NCBI GenBank assembly: GCA_018898235.1
Contig: JAHIJU010000226.1
Coordinates: 1-6,859, forward strand
Direction of reading: 5' to 3'
From: Actinomycetota bacterium
GTDB lineage: Bacteria > Actinomycetota > Actinomycetes > Actinomycetales > Cellulomonadaceae
DNA length: 6,859 nucleotides
Both the position numbers and the translations under genes were made by a program. Each line of letters starts with the position of its first letter. Within the stretch, counting starts at the first letter, position 1. Of the stretch, positions 1 through 5,306 are shown piece by piece. The notes under the pieces were generated by a model. That model was not told the origin of the DNA. It saw nothing but the letters and a program-made list of their open reading frames with translations, and searched no databases.

Positions 1-740
1 CCGAGGGCTTCGGCTGCTACATCCTCAACCCGACCAGCCCGACCAACCTCATCGCGCCGCTGAAGAACGCCGGCAACGCGACGATCATCAACATCGACCT
101 CGCGATGGATCTGGACAGCGCCAAGAGCCAGGGCGTCACCGTCTCGACCTTCCTCGGCACCGTGAACGAGGACGCCGGGGCCGCCGCCGGCAAGGCGCTG
201 CTCGGCCTCGTGCCCGAGGGCTCCCAGGTCGCCGTGGTCGGCACGCTCGCCCAGGACGCCGGCAACATCGCGCGGCAGAAGGGCTTCCACTCCGTCGTCG
301 ACGGCAAGCTCACCACCGTCCAGACCGTCTCGGCCGACGCCGACCGGGCCAAGGCCAAGGAGCAGGCCTCCGCGATCCTGCGGGCCAACCCCGACCTCAA
401 GGGCTTCTTCACGCCCGCGGGCACCCAGGCCATGGGCATCCAGGAGGCGATCGACCAGGAGGGCCGCAGCGGCCAGGTGGTGGTGGTCGGCATCGACGGC
501 ACCAAGGAGGAGCTCCAGTCCATCGTCGACGGCAAGCTCGCGGCGACCGTGGAGCAGTTCCCGTACCTCATGGGCTACCAGGCGGTGCAGGGCTGTGTGG
601 CGGCCGCGGCGGGCAAGACCCTCCCGGCGCGCGCGGACACCCCGGTGCTCATCGTGACCAAGGACAATGCGGCAGCTGCACTGGCGTCCTCGCCGGCCCC
701 GCCCGCCGGGTTCGACGTCCCGAACCCGTTCGCGGGCTGA
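1..740 (+). CDS. Sugar ABC transporter substrate-binding protein (C-terminal part)
   Basis: The reading frame is already open at base 3 and gives 245 residues before TGA at 738-740; the start, signal peptide and lipobox lie outside the window. It looks like a type 1 periplasmic binding protein of the RbsB/FrcB/XylF class, the extracytoplasmic sugar receptor of a CUT2 importer. Seen: the N-lobe stretch ILNPTSPTNLIAPLKNAG near residues 8-25, the strand QVAVVGTLAQDAGNIARQKGF, the FFTPAGTQAMGIQEAI helix, the hinge-type VVVVGIDGTKEELQSIVDGK, and a terminal EQFPYLMGYQAVQ segment, all in family order. It is followed by a permease and an ATPase on the same strand, as in frcBCA-like operons. The ligand cannot be read from sequence; a pentose, fructose or inositol is plausible by family only. 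The last 20 or so residues are a Pro/Ala-rich tail. Family assignment is secure. Confidence 0.9.
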   Translation, partial: EGFGCYILNPTSPTNLIAPLKNAGNATIINIDLAMDLDSAKSQGVTVSTFLGTVNEDAGAAAGKALLGLVPEGSQVAVVGTLAQDAGNIARQKGFHSVVDGKLTTVQTVSADADRAKAKEQASAILRANPDLKGFFTPAGTQAMGIQEAIDQEGRSGQVVVVGIDGTKEELQSIVDGKLAATVEQFPYLMGYQAVQGCVAAAAGKTLPARADTPVLIVTKDNAAAALASSPAPPAGFDVPNPFAG

Positions 741-772
741 CGCATGAGCGTGGGATCCGCAACCCTGCCCCC

Positions 773-780
773 GAAGGAGG
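773..780 (+). promoter_or_regulatory. Ribosome binding site deciding the permease start
   Basis: GAAGGAGG is a near-complete anti-16S match, 5 bases before GTG at 786. The in-frame ATG at 744, just after the previous stop codon, has no comparable site upstream. This favours the GTG as the true start. Confidence 0.8.
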
Positions 781-785
781 CCACC

Positions 786-1757
786 GTGCTGCACGACACC
801 CGAGCGGGCCGGCTGCACCGGTTCGCCCGCGCCGCCTCGCTCGAGGAGACCTGGATGAAGGCGACCGCACCGGCCGCCCTCGTCCTGGCCGGCATCGTCT
901 TCTCGATGCTGTCGCCGTACTTCGCGACCTGGCGCAACGTCAACGGGATGCTGGCCGATGCGGCCATCCCCGTGCTGCTGGCCGTGGGCATGACGTTCGC
1001 CGTCATGCTCGCCGGGATCGACCTGTCGATGGCCGGCACGATGGCCCTGGCCAGCGTGGTGTTCGGGCTGTCGTACACCGCCGGTTGGGGGCTGGCGCTG
1101 TCGTGCCTGCTCTCGATCGGGGTGGGGCTGGTCGTGGGTGTGGTCAACGGCCTGTTCGTGGGCAGGGTGCGGATCCCCGACATGATCGTGACGCTGGGCA
1201 CGATGGGACTGGTGCAGGGCATCGGTCTCATCGTGTCCCGCGGCATCCCGGTGCCGGTCTCGGACCCGGTGCTGCAGGCGGTGGCGAGCAGCTCGCTCGG
1301 GCCGTTCCGCTACAACTTCCTCATCGTCGTGCTGGTCGTGGTGGTGCTGCACGTGATGCTCACCCACATGCCGGTCGGCACCCATCTGCTGTCCGTCGGC
1401 GACAACGTCGAGGCCAGCAAGGCGATGGGCCTGCGGGTGCCGCGGGTCAAGCTCATCGGCTACCTCGTGTGCGGTGCGATGTCGGGTCTCGCGGCCGTGT
1501 TCATGGTGCTCTACGTCGGGTCCACGCAGCCGGCCACCAACACCGACTACGTGATGAAGGCGGTCGCGGCGACCGTGCTCGGCGGCACCAGCCTGTTCGG
1601 CGGACGCGCGACGATCTGGGGCCCCGCCCTGGGCGCGGTCCTGCTCACCGTCGTCCAGACCGGGCTGACCATGGCCGGGGTGGAGGCGTTCTACGAGCCG
1701 GCGGTGGTCGGCGTGGTCGTCCTGGCCGCGGCCAGCATGATGCGAGGGAGGCGTTGA
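786..1757 (+). CDS. Sugar ABC transporter permease (RbsC/FrcC family)
   Basis: A 323-residue integral membrane permease of the BPD_transp_2 family, forming the translocation path for the sugar delivered by the upstream receptor. GTG 786 was chosen because of the Shine-Dalgarno at 773-780; an in-frame ATG at 744 would add 14 polar residues. The N-terminal 24 or so residues are polar, and hydrophobic segments start near residue 28. Family landmarks: MTFAVMLAGIDLSMAGTMAL (about 69-88, corresponding to the usual GGIDLSVG loop), PDMIVTLGTM (131-140), the cytoplasmic coupling loop SVGDNVEASKAMGLRVPRVK (203-222, the usual GxNxxAAxxSGI region contacting the ATPase), and the C-terminal GGTSLFGGRATIWGPALGA (266-284). 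About 8-10 membrane segments are expected. Only one permease gene is present, so the transporter is probably a homodimer in the membrane. Its stop codon overlaps the next start by one base (TGATG). Confidence 0.92.
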   Translation: MLHDTRAGRLHRFARAASLEETWMKATAPAALVLAGIVFSMLSPYFATWRNVNGMLADAAIPVLLAVGMTFAVMLAGIDLSMAGTMALASVVFGLSYTAGWGLALSCLLSIGVGLVVGVVNGLFVGRVRIPDMIVTLGTMGLVQGIGLIVSRGIPVPVSDPVLQAVASSSLGPFRYNFLIVVLVVVVLHVMLTHMPVGTHLLSVGDNVEASKAMGLRVPRVKLIGYLVCGAMSGLAAVFMVLYVGSTQPATNTDYVMKAVAATVLGGTSLFGGRATIWGPALGAVLLTVVQTGLTMAGVEAFYEPAVVGVVVLAAASMMRGRR

Positions 1758-2509
1758 TGCCCGGGTCGCACGCGGTCGAGGTCGTCGACCTGTACAAGTC
1801 GTTCGGCAACGTCGAGGCGCTGCGTGGTGTCTCGCTCACGGTCCGCCCCGGTGAGGTCACCGCGATCGTCGGGGACAACGGGGCCGGCAAGTCGACGCTC
1901 ATCAAGTGCCTGTCGGGGTACCACGCCGCCGACGGCGGTCGGATCCTGCTCGACGGGCAGGAGGTCCGCTTCGGCTCCCCGCTCGACGCCCGGCGCCAGG
2001 GGATCGAGACGGTCTACCAGGACCTGGCGCTCGCCGACGAGCTCACGGTGTGGCAGAACATCTTCCTCAACCGCGAGCTCACCGTGGGCCCGCGACCGCT
2101 GCGCCTCATGCGGCGACGGGCGATGCGGACCTCCGCGGCGCAGCTGGTCGACAGCCTGGCGGTCTCGGTTCCGTCGGTCGGCAAGACGGTGCGGCGGCTC
2201 TCGGGCGGCCAGCGTCAGGCGGTCGCCATCGCGCGTGCTGTCATGTGGTCCAGCCAGCTCGTCATCATGGACGAGCCGACCGCGGCGCTCGGCCTGCGCG
2301 AGACCGCGCAGGTCGAGGACCTCATCCGCCGGGTGGTGGACCAGGGCACGACGGTGCTGGTCATCTCGCACAACTTCGAGCAGGTGATGCGGCTGTCGCA
2401 GCAGGTCTGGGTGATGCGCGGCGGACGGGTGGTCTCGGGGCACCGGACGGCCGACGTGAGCGGTGTCGAGCTGGTCGCCGAGGTGACCGGCGCCCGCGAG
2501 TTCAGCTGA
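1757..2509 (+). CDS. Half-size sugar ABC transporter ATP-binding protein (FrcA-like)
   Basis: A 250-residue cytoplasmic ATPase that powers the importer. The ATG at 1757 shares one base with the permease stop and has GGGAGG 5 bases upstream, so the two genes are translationally coupled. All nucleotide-binding motifs are intact: Walker A GDNGAGKST (39-47, K45), Q-loop Q88 in VYQDLALADELTV, signature LSGGQRQ (148-154), Walker B LVIMDEP (168-174) with catalytic E173, and switch H205 in VISHN. The ALADELTVWQNIFLNREL stretch after the Q-loop is typical of sugar ATPases. RbsA, XylG and MglA carry two fused ATPase domains of about 500 residues. This protein has one, as in FrcA of the rhizobial fructose transporter, and so should act as a homodimer with both sites active. 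The reading frame continues upstream of 1757 without a stop, but that part only shadows the permease gene. Confidence 0.93.
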   Translation: MPGSHAVEVVDLYKSFGNVEALRGVSLTVRPGEVTAIVGDNGAGKSTLIKCLSGYHAADGGRILLDGQEVRFGSPLDARRQGIETVYQDLALADELTVWQNIFLNRELTVGPRPLRLMRRRAMRTSAAQLVDSLAVSVPSVGKTVRRLSGGQRQAVAIARAVMWSSQLVIMDEPTAALGLRETAQVEDLIRRVVDQGTTVLVISHNFEQVMRLSQQVWVMRGGRVVSGHRTADVSGVELVAEVTGAREFS

Positions 2510-2516
2510 TGCGGCC

Positions 2517-2539
2517 CCGACCCGCCGGGCGCGGGTCGG
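2517..2539 (+). terminator. Hairpin terminator of the sugar transporter operon
   Basis: Arms CCGACCCGC (2517-2525) and GCGGGTCGG (2531-2539) pair perfectly over 9 bp around a 5-base loop, starting 8 bases after the ATPase stop codon. There is no U-tract, which is common for actinobacterial terminators. Position and stem strength support the call. Confidence 0.65.
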
Positions 2540-2541
2540 CG

Positions 2542-2553
2542 CCGCACGTGCGG
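2542..2553. repeat. Perfect 12-bp palindrome with CACGTG core
   Basis: CCGCACGTGCGG is its own reverse complement and sits 2 bases after the operon terminator. A second perfect palindrome with the same core, GGCACGTGCC, lies at 2963-2972. Either could be a protein-binding site, or chance in GC-rich DNA; no gene start lies close downstream of either. Confidence 0.3.
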
Positions 2554-2595
2554 GTCGCGGCGGTTGGTGCGGGTCCCGCCGGTACAGGCTGGTCG

Positions 2596-2625
2596 CGGCC
2601 GGACGTGCAGCGGCCGGACGTGCAG
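2596..2625. repeat. Tandem 15-bp repeat, two exact copies
   Basis: CGGCCGGACGTGCAG occurs at 2596-2610 and again, without a spacer, at 2611-2625. The second copy shares its last base with the left arm of the following hairpin. This looks like a slippage-type duplication in the operon 3' region. Confidence 0.7.
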
Positions 2626-2659
2626 AAGGCCCCTCGGAGTAAGCGTCCGAGGGGCCTTC
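2625..2659 (+). terminator. Twin hairpin, copy 1
   Basis: Perfect 14-bp inverted repeat: left arm 2625-2638 (GAAGGCCCCTCGGA), right arm 2646-2659, loop GTAAGCG at 2639-2645. Bases 2627-2657 are identical to 3144-3174 in the same orientation. It lies downstream of the sugar operon and could be a second, backup terminator; no T-run follows on the + strand. Its outer pairs (G-C then A-T) differ from copy 2 but remain paired. Confidence 0.6.
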
Positions 2660-2997
2660 CTCTGATCGCACCACCTGCGGGTCGCCCCGAGGTCACGCCG
2701 CTCGACGCGCGGCGGGCGCCTCACCCGTGCGACCTCCGGCGAACCGGTGTCGGTGGGTGCAGCACCTGCGACCGGACCTCCCGGGTCCGAGCACGTCCCC
2801 CGCGCCGTCGCGCGCGGGCCACCAGGTATCCCTGGCGCAGCGGTCGTGCCGTTCTCCGTTCAGCCCCGATCCATCCGGTCCGCCTGCTGCTGCCACGGAC
2901 CTTGCGGTCCAGCGTCGCTGCCGGTGATCCGTCGGGATCGATGGGACAGGTCTAGTCCCGGCGGCACGTGCCCGCAAGGGGGTACACGGACCAGTTT
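2660..2997. other. Gene-free stretch between the twin hairpin and the DnaA-box cluster
   Basis: I see no coding region here: the open frames have no recognisable protein pattern and no ribosome binding site. Small inverted repeats are present: GGTCCG 2877-2882 with CGGACC 2896-2901; the alternative GGACC 2897-2901 with GGTCC 2906-2910 around TTGC; GATCC/GGATC near 2926-2939; and GGGAC 2943-2947 with GTCCC 2955-2959. No tRNA or known RNA signature was found. Confidence 0.5.
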
Positions 2998-3086
2998 TCG
3001 TCCACAGGTTGAGCACAGGTTCGTCCACAGGGACACCTGCGAGGACGCCCGTCGGACACAGGGCTGTGCACAGAATTTGTGGATAG
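2998..3086. other. DnaA-box cluster (possible extra-oriC DnaA-binding locus)
   Basis: Four good matches to DnaA boxes (actinobacterial consensus TTGTCCACA, relaxed at the first three positions) fall within 89 bp: TCGTCCACA at 2998-3006 (+), TCGTCCACA at 3021-3029 (+), CTGTGCACA at 3064-3072 (palindromic, so also readable on the - strand at 3065-3073), and CTATCCACA on the - strand at 3078-3086. Weaker 9-mers TTGAGCACA (3009-3017) and TCGGACACA (3052-3060) fill the gaps. The first three sites share CACAGG at 3003, 3014 and 3026, so they are phased by 11-12 bp, about one helical turn. The patch has TTTT and AATTT runs in otherwise very GC-rich DNA. Known actinobacterial origins lie between dnaA and dnaN, and neither is here. 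It could therefore be a titration or regulatory site, or an origin that was displaced. Confidence 0.55.
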
Positions 3087-3141
3087 TTGGGGTGTCGTTC
3101 AACGTTCTCCGCGCAGCCCGCAGGTACCGTGGCACCCGGAT

Positions 3142-3176
3142 CGAGGCCCCTCGGAGTAAGCGTCCGAGGGGCCTCG
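3142..3176 (-). terminator. Twin hairpin, copy 2; probable terminator of the aminotransferase gene
   Basis: Perfect 14-bp inverted repeat: left arm 3142-3155 (CGAGGCCCCTCGGA), right arm 3163-3176, loop GTAAGCG at 3156-3162. It ends 12 bases beyond the aminotransferase stop codon. The core 31 bases equal copy 1. The two outer pairs are C-G and G-C here but G-C and A-T there, so pairing was kept while bases changed. No T-run follows on the - strand. Confidence 0.65.
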
Positions 3177-3188
3177 CCGTGTCTGCCG

Positions 3189-4244
3189 TCAGCCGCGCAG
3201 TGCGGTGATCGCCCGGGCGACGTCCTGCTCGTCGTTCCACACGTGGAAGGCCAGGCGGACCCCGCCGTCCCGCCCGGCCACGGTGCAGCCGGCAGCCGTC
3301 AGCGCCCGCCGGCGGGAACCGTCCGGGTCGGGCAGCGCGACGATGGCGCTGCCCGTCGGTTCGAGACCGAGCTCGGTGCGCACCGTGTCGGCCAGCCGCA
3401 CATCGTGGTCGAGCAGCGCGCGGGGATCGAGACCGGCGAACAGCTCGAGCGCCGGCGCCGCGCCGCACCAGGCCAGCCAGGCGGGCGAGACGTCGAGGCT
3501 GCGCGCATCGTCGGCCAGGCGCATGGCGCAGCCGTACATCGAGGTCTCCGGGTCGGCGCCCGCATACCAGCCTGCGTGCACCGGCCGCAGCCACTCCAGC
3601 GCCTGCGGCCCGACGGTGGCGAACGCCGTACCGCGCGGTGCGCACAGCCACTTGTAGGCACCGGTGACCGTCACGTCGTAGGCGCCGGCGTCCACCGGCA
3701 ACCAGCCGACCGCCTGGGTGAGGTCGACGAGGGTGTGGGCGCCGGTGGCGCGGGCGGCCGCCGCGATCGCCGCGCCGTCGAGCACCCGGCCGTCCGCCGA
3801 CTGGACCAACGAGAACGCGACCAGGTGGTCGCCGGCGCGCACCGCCTCCGCGAGCCGCCCGGGTGGGGCCGTCCGGACCTGCACGCCGCGGTGCGCCTGG
3901 GCCAGGAACGGGTAGGTGACAGAGGTGAAGTCGCCCTCGGCGAGCAGCACCTGGGCGCCGTCGGGCAGGCTCGCGGCGACCGCGCCGACCATGACCGAGA
4001 CCTGCGAGCCGATGGCGACCTGGCCCGTCGTGACGCCGACGAGTCGGGCGAAGGCGGTGCGGGCGCGCTCGACGGCCTGGTCGTAGCCCGCGAGGGTGCC
4101 CGCGCCCGCCGCCCAGGCGTCGACGGCCGCGTGCATCGCCGTTGCGACCGACCTCGGCGCCAGGCCGCTCGTCGCAGCGTTGAGGTAGCCGGGCGGCGCC
4201 GTGAACAGGTGGCGGACGTCGAGCGGGGCGGCGGTGGCGGTCAC
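3189..4244 (-). CDS. PLP-dependent aminotransferase class V family enzyme
   Basis: A 351-residue cytosolic fold-type I pyridoxal-phosphate enzyme, distantly like kynureninases, isopenicillin N epimerases and cysteine desulfurases. Seen: substrate-entry segment GYLNAATSGLAP (19-30), the cofactor phosphate region AIGSQVSVMVGAVAAS (77-92), LVDLTQAVGWLPVD (172-185) with D174 for the pyridine nitrogen and Q177, and the Schiff-base lysine K198 in TGAYKWLCAPRGTAF. The start is GTG 4244-4242: upstream in frame there is a stop codon and no better start. There is no Shine-Dalgarno, and promoter-like boxes fit transcription beginning at the GTG itself. It is divergent from a LysR regulator that very likely controls it. 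The substrate is unknown. No catalytic cysteine typical of desulfurases stands out in the C-terminal half, though C239 and C260 are present. No sulfur-transfer or cofactor genes are nearby. Confidence 0.85.
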   Translation of the reverse strand: MTATAAPLDVRHLFTAPPGYLNAATSGLAPRSVATAMHAAVDAWAAGAGTLAGYDQAVERARTAFARLVGVTTGQVAIGSQVSVMVGAVAASLPDGAQVLLAEGDFTSVTYPFLAQAHRGVQVRTAPPGRLAEAVRAGDHLVAFSLVQSADGRVLDGAAIAAAARATGAHTLVDLTQAVGWLPVDAGAYDVTVTGAYKWLCAPRGTAFATVGPQALEWLRPVHAGWYAGADPETSMYGCAMRLADDARSLDVSPAWLAWCGAAPALELFAGLDPRALLDHDVRLADTVRTELGLEPTGSAIVALPDPDGSRRRALTAAGCTVAGRDGGVRLAFHVWNDEQDVARAITALRG

Positions 4245-4250
4245 GGTTCG

Positions 4251-4279
4251 ATGCTGCCGGTCGCCGTGCCATCACACAA
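4251..4279 (-). promoter_or_regulatory. Probable promoter of the aminotransferase gene
   Basis: Read on the - strand: TTGTGT (4279-4274), a 17-bp spacer, then CAGCAT (4256-4251), ending 6 bases before the GTG start. Individually the boxes are weak, but spacing and position fit a leaderless transcript starting at 4244, consistent with the missing Shine-Dalgarno. GCCATCACA (4268-4276) overlaps the -35 box and repeats the half-site found in the LysR operator. Confidence 0.4.
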
Positions 4280-4299
4280 CGACGCATTCGTCCTGCGCG

Positions 4300-4318
4300 C
4301 CATCACATGACGTTATGG
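4300..4318. promoter_or_regulatory. LysR-type operator (T-N11-A dyad)
   Basis: CCATCACATGACGTTATGG is an interrupted palindrome with 7 of 9 base pairs matching around position 4309, including the T4303-N11-A4315 core that defines LysR-type boxes. It lies in the 81-bp gap of a divergent pair that includes a LysR gene, overlaps the probable regulator -10 box, and is centred 65 bp from the aminotransferase start. A second copy of the left half, GCCATCACA, occurs at 4268-4276, exactly 31 bp away, placing both on one face of the helix. Confidence 0.7.
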
Positions 4319-4319
4319 T
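4314..4319 (+). promoter_or_regulatory. Probable -10 box of the LysR gene (leaderless)
   Basis: TATGGT matches the TANNNT pattern of actinobacterial -10 boxes and ends 6 bases before ATG 4326. No Shine-Dalgarno precedes that ATG, so the transcript probably begins at or next to the start codon. No good -35 box is seen. The right half of the T-N11-A operator overlaps this box, so bound regulator should hinder its own transcription. Confidence 0.45.
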
Positions 4320-4325
4320 CAGACG

Positions 4326-5276
4326 ATGGCCGCCGAGCTGGACGTCGCGTCGCTGCGCGTGCTCCAGGCGATCTCGGAGCACGGCACCCTCACGGCCGCC
4401 GCCGGCGCGCTCGGCACCAGCCAGCCCGCCGTCAGCCAGCACGTGCGGCGGATGGAGCGTCGGCTCGGTACCGCGCTGCTCGACCGCTCGGGCCGGTCCG
4501 TGCGGCTCACCGAGGCCGGTCGCGTCCTCGCCCGGCACGGCCAGAGCGTCGCGACCGCGGTGCGGGCCGCGAACGCCCAGGTCGCGGCCCTGACCGGACT
4601 GCGCGCGGGCGTCGTGCGGGTGGCCGCCTTCCCGTCGTCGTCGGCCACGCTGCTCCCGGTGGCGCTCGCAGCGCTGCGGCGGGACCACCCCGGTCTCACG
4701 GTCACCTTCGACGAGGTCGAGCCGCCGGCCTCGCTGCACCAGCTGCGCACCGGGGTCTGCGACCTCGCACTGGCCTTCGCCTACCCGGGGACCGATCTGG
4801 GCCGCGGCGCCGACGACCTTGACGGGCTCGTCACGCGCCGGCTGCTGGCCGACCCGACGTTCGTCGTGCTGCCGTCCGGGCACCGGCTCGCCACCGGGCC
4901 ACGCCTCGAGCTGACGGCGCTGTCCGACGAGACCTGGATCGCCGGGTGCCCGCGCTGCCGGGGGCACCTGCTCGCCTCGTGCGAGGCGTTGGGCTTCGCC
5001 CCGCGGATCGACTACGCCACCGACGACTACTCGACCGTGCTGGGCCTGGTCGCGGCCGGACTCGGTGTGGCGCTGCTGCCCGGGCTCGTGCGGCCCTATG
5101 CGGAGCGCCACCCCGGCGTCGTCGTCCGCGCCGCCGGGACCTCGGCGCGGCAGGTGCACGCGGTCACCACACCCGACCTGCTCCGGGTGCCGGCCGTCGC
5201 GGCCGTGCTCGAGGCACTGGAGCAGGCGGCCGGTGAGGTCGCCGGTGACGTCGGGCGCGGGGCTGCGGCACGTTGA
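4326..5276 (+). CDS. LysR-family transcriptional regulator
   Basis: A 316-residue DNA-binding regulator, probably tetrameric as usual for the family. The winged helix-turn-helix is clear at residues 7-66: LRVLQAISEHGTLTAAAGAL, recognition helix SQPAVSQHVRRMERRLG, then LLDRSGRSVRLTEAGR. A linker helix (67-90) leads to the effector-binding domain from about 95 (VVRVAAFPSSSATLLPVAL), with lobe-closing segments VLPSGHRLA (181-189) and VAAGLGVALLPGLVRPY (242-258). Length is normal. ATG 4326 gives a complete N-terminus and fits a leaderless start. Unusual is CPRCRGHLLASC at 208-219, a C-x2-C-x2-H-x4-C group within the effector domain that might bind metal or sense redox state. Divergent from the aminotransferase gene, with a T-N11-A operator between, it most likely activates that gene and represses itself. 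The inducer is unknown. Confidence 0.93.
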   Translation: MAAELDVASLRVLQAISEHGTLTAAAGALGTSQPAVSQHVRRMERRLGTALLDRSGRSVRLTEAGRVLARHGQSVATAVRAANAQVAALTGLRAGVVRVAAFPSSSATLLPVALAALRRDHPGLTVTFDEVEPPASLHQLRTGVCDLALAFAYPGTDLGRGADDLDGLVTRRLLADPTFVVLPSGHRLATGPRLELTALSDETWIAGCPRCRGHLLASCEALGFAPRIDYATDDYSTVLGLVAAGLGVALLPGLVRPYAERHPGVVVRAAGTSARQVHAVTTPDLLRVPAVAAVLEALEQAAGEVAGDVGRGAAAR

Positions 5277-5306
5277 CCGTGCGCCCGGCGCTGGCTCAGC
5301 CCAGCG
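5268..5306. terminator. Small hairpins in the convergent LysR/HAD junction
   Basis: GCACG (5268-5272) pairs with CGTGC (5278-5282) across the LysR stop codon, and CGCTGG (5289-5294) pairs with CCAGCG (5301-5306) across the HAD stop codon. The genes are only 19 bp apart, so these short GC stems may act as overlapping terminators for both strands. The stems are short and could be chance. Confidence 0.3.

Noticed and set aside
1085..1756. Upstream extension of the ATPase frame
   Set aside because: It lies within the permease gene in another frame and gives a low-complexity translation; ATG 1757 has a ribosome site and yields the full family domain.
1691..2674. 327-residue open frame on the - strand opposite the ATPase
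   Set aside because: It is opposite a gene with all ABC motifs; the translation is low-complexity Arg/Pro/Asp-rich and lacks family features.
2998..3086. A genuine chromosomal oriC
   Set aside because: There is no dnaA, dnaN, recF, gyrB or rpmH nearby and the number of boxes is modest; I keep it only as a DnaA-box cluster.
2660..3140. A tRNA or other known structural RNA in the gene-free block
   Set aside because: No T-loop GGTTCGAATCC-like segment or cloverleaf arms could be found; only short isolated hairpins are present.
2627..3174. A mobile element bounded by the 31-bp direct repeats
   Set aside because: There is no transposase or integrase, no target duplication outside the repeats, and covarying stems fit a structured terminator better; kept only as an alternative within the finding.
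2747..3208. 153-residue open frame on the + strand
   Set aside because: Its composition is not protein-like, it has no ribosome site, and it runs across the DnaA boxes and copy 2 of the hairpin.
2860..4287. 475-residue open frame on the - strand
   Set aside because: It is the antisense-phase shadow of the aminotransferase gene, rich in Arg/Gly/Pro, without motifs.
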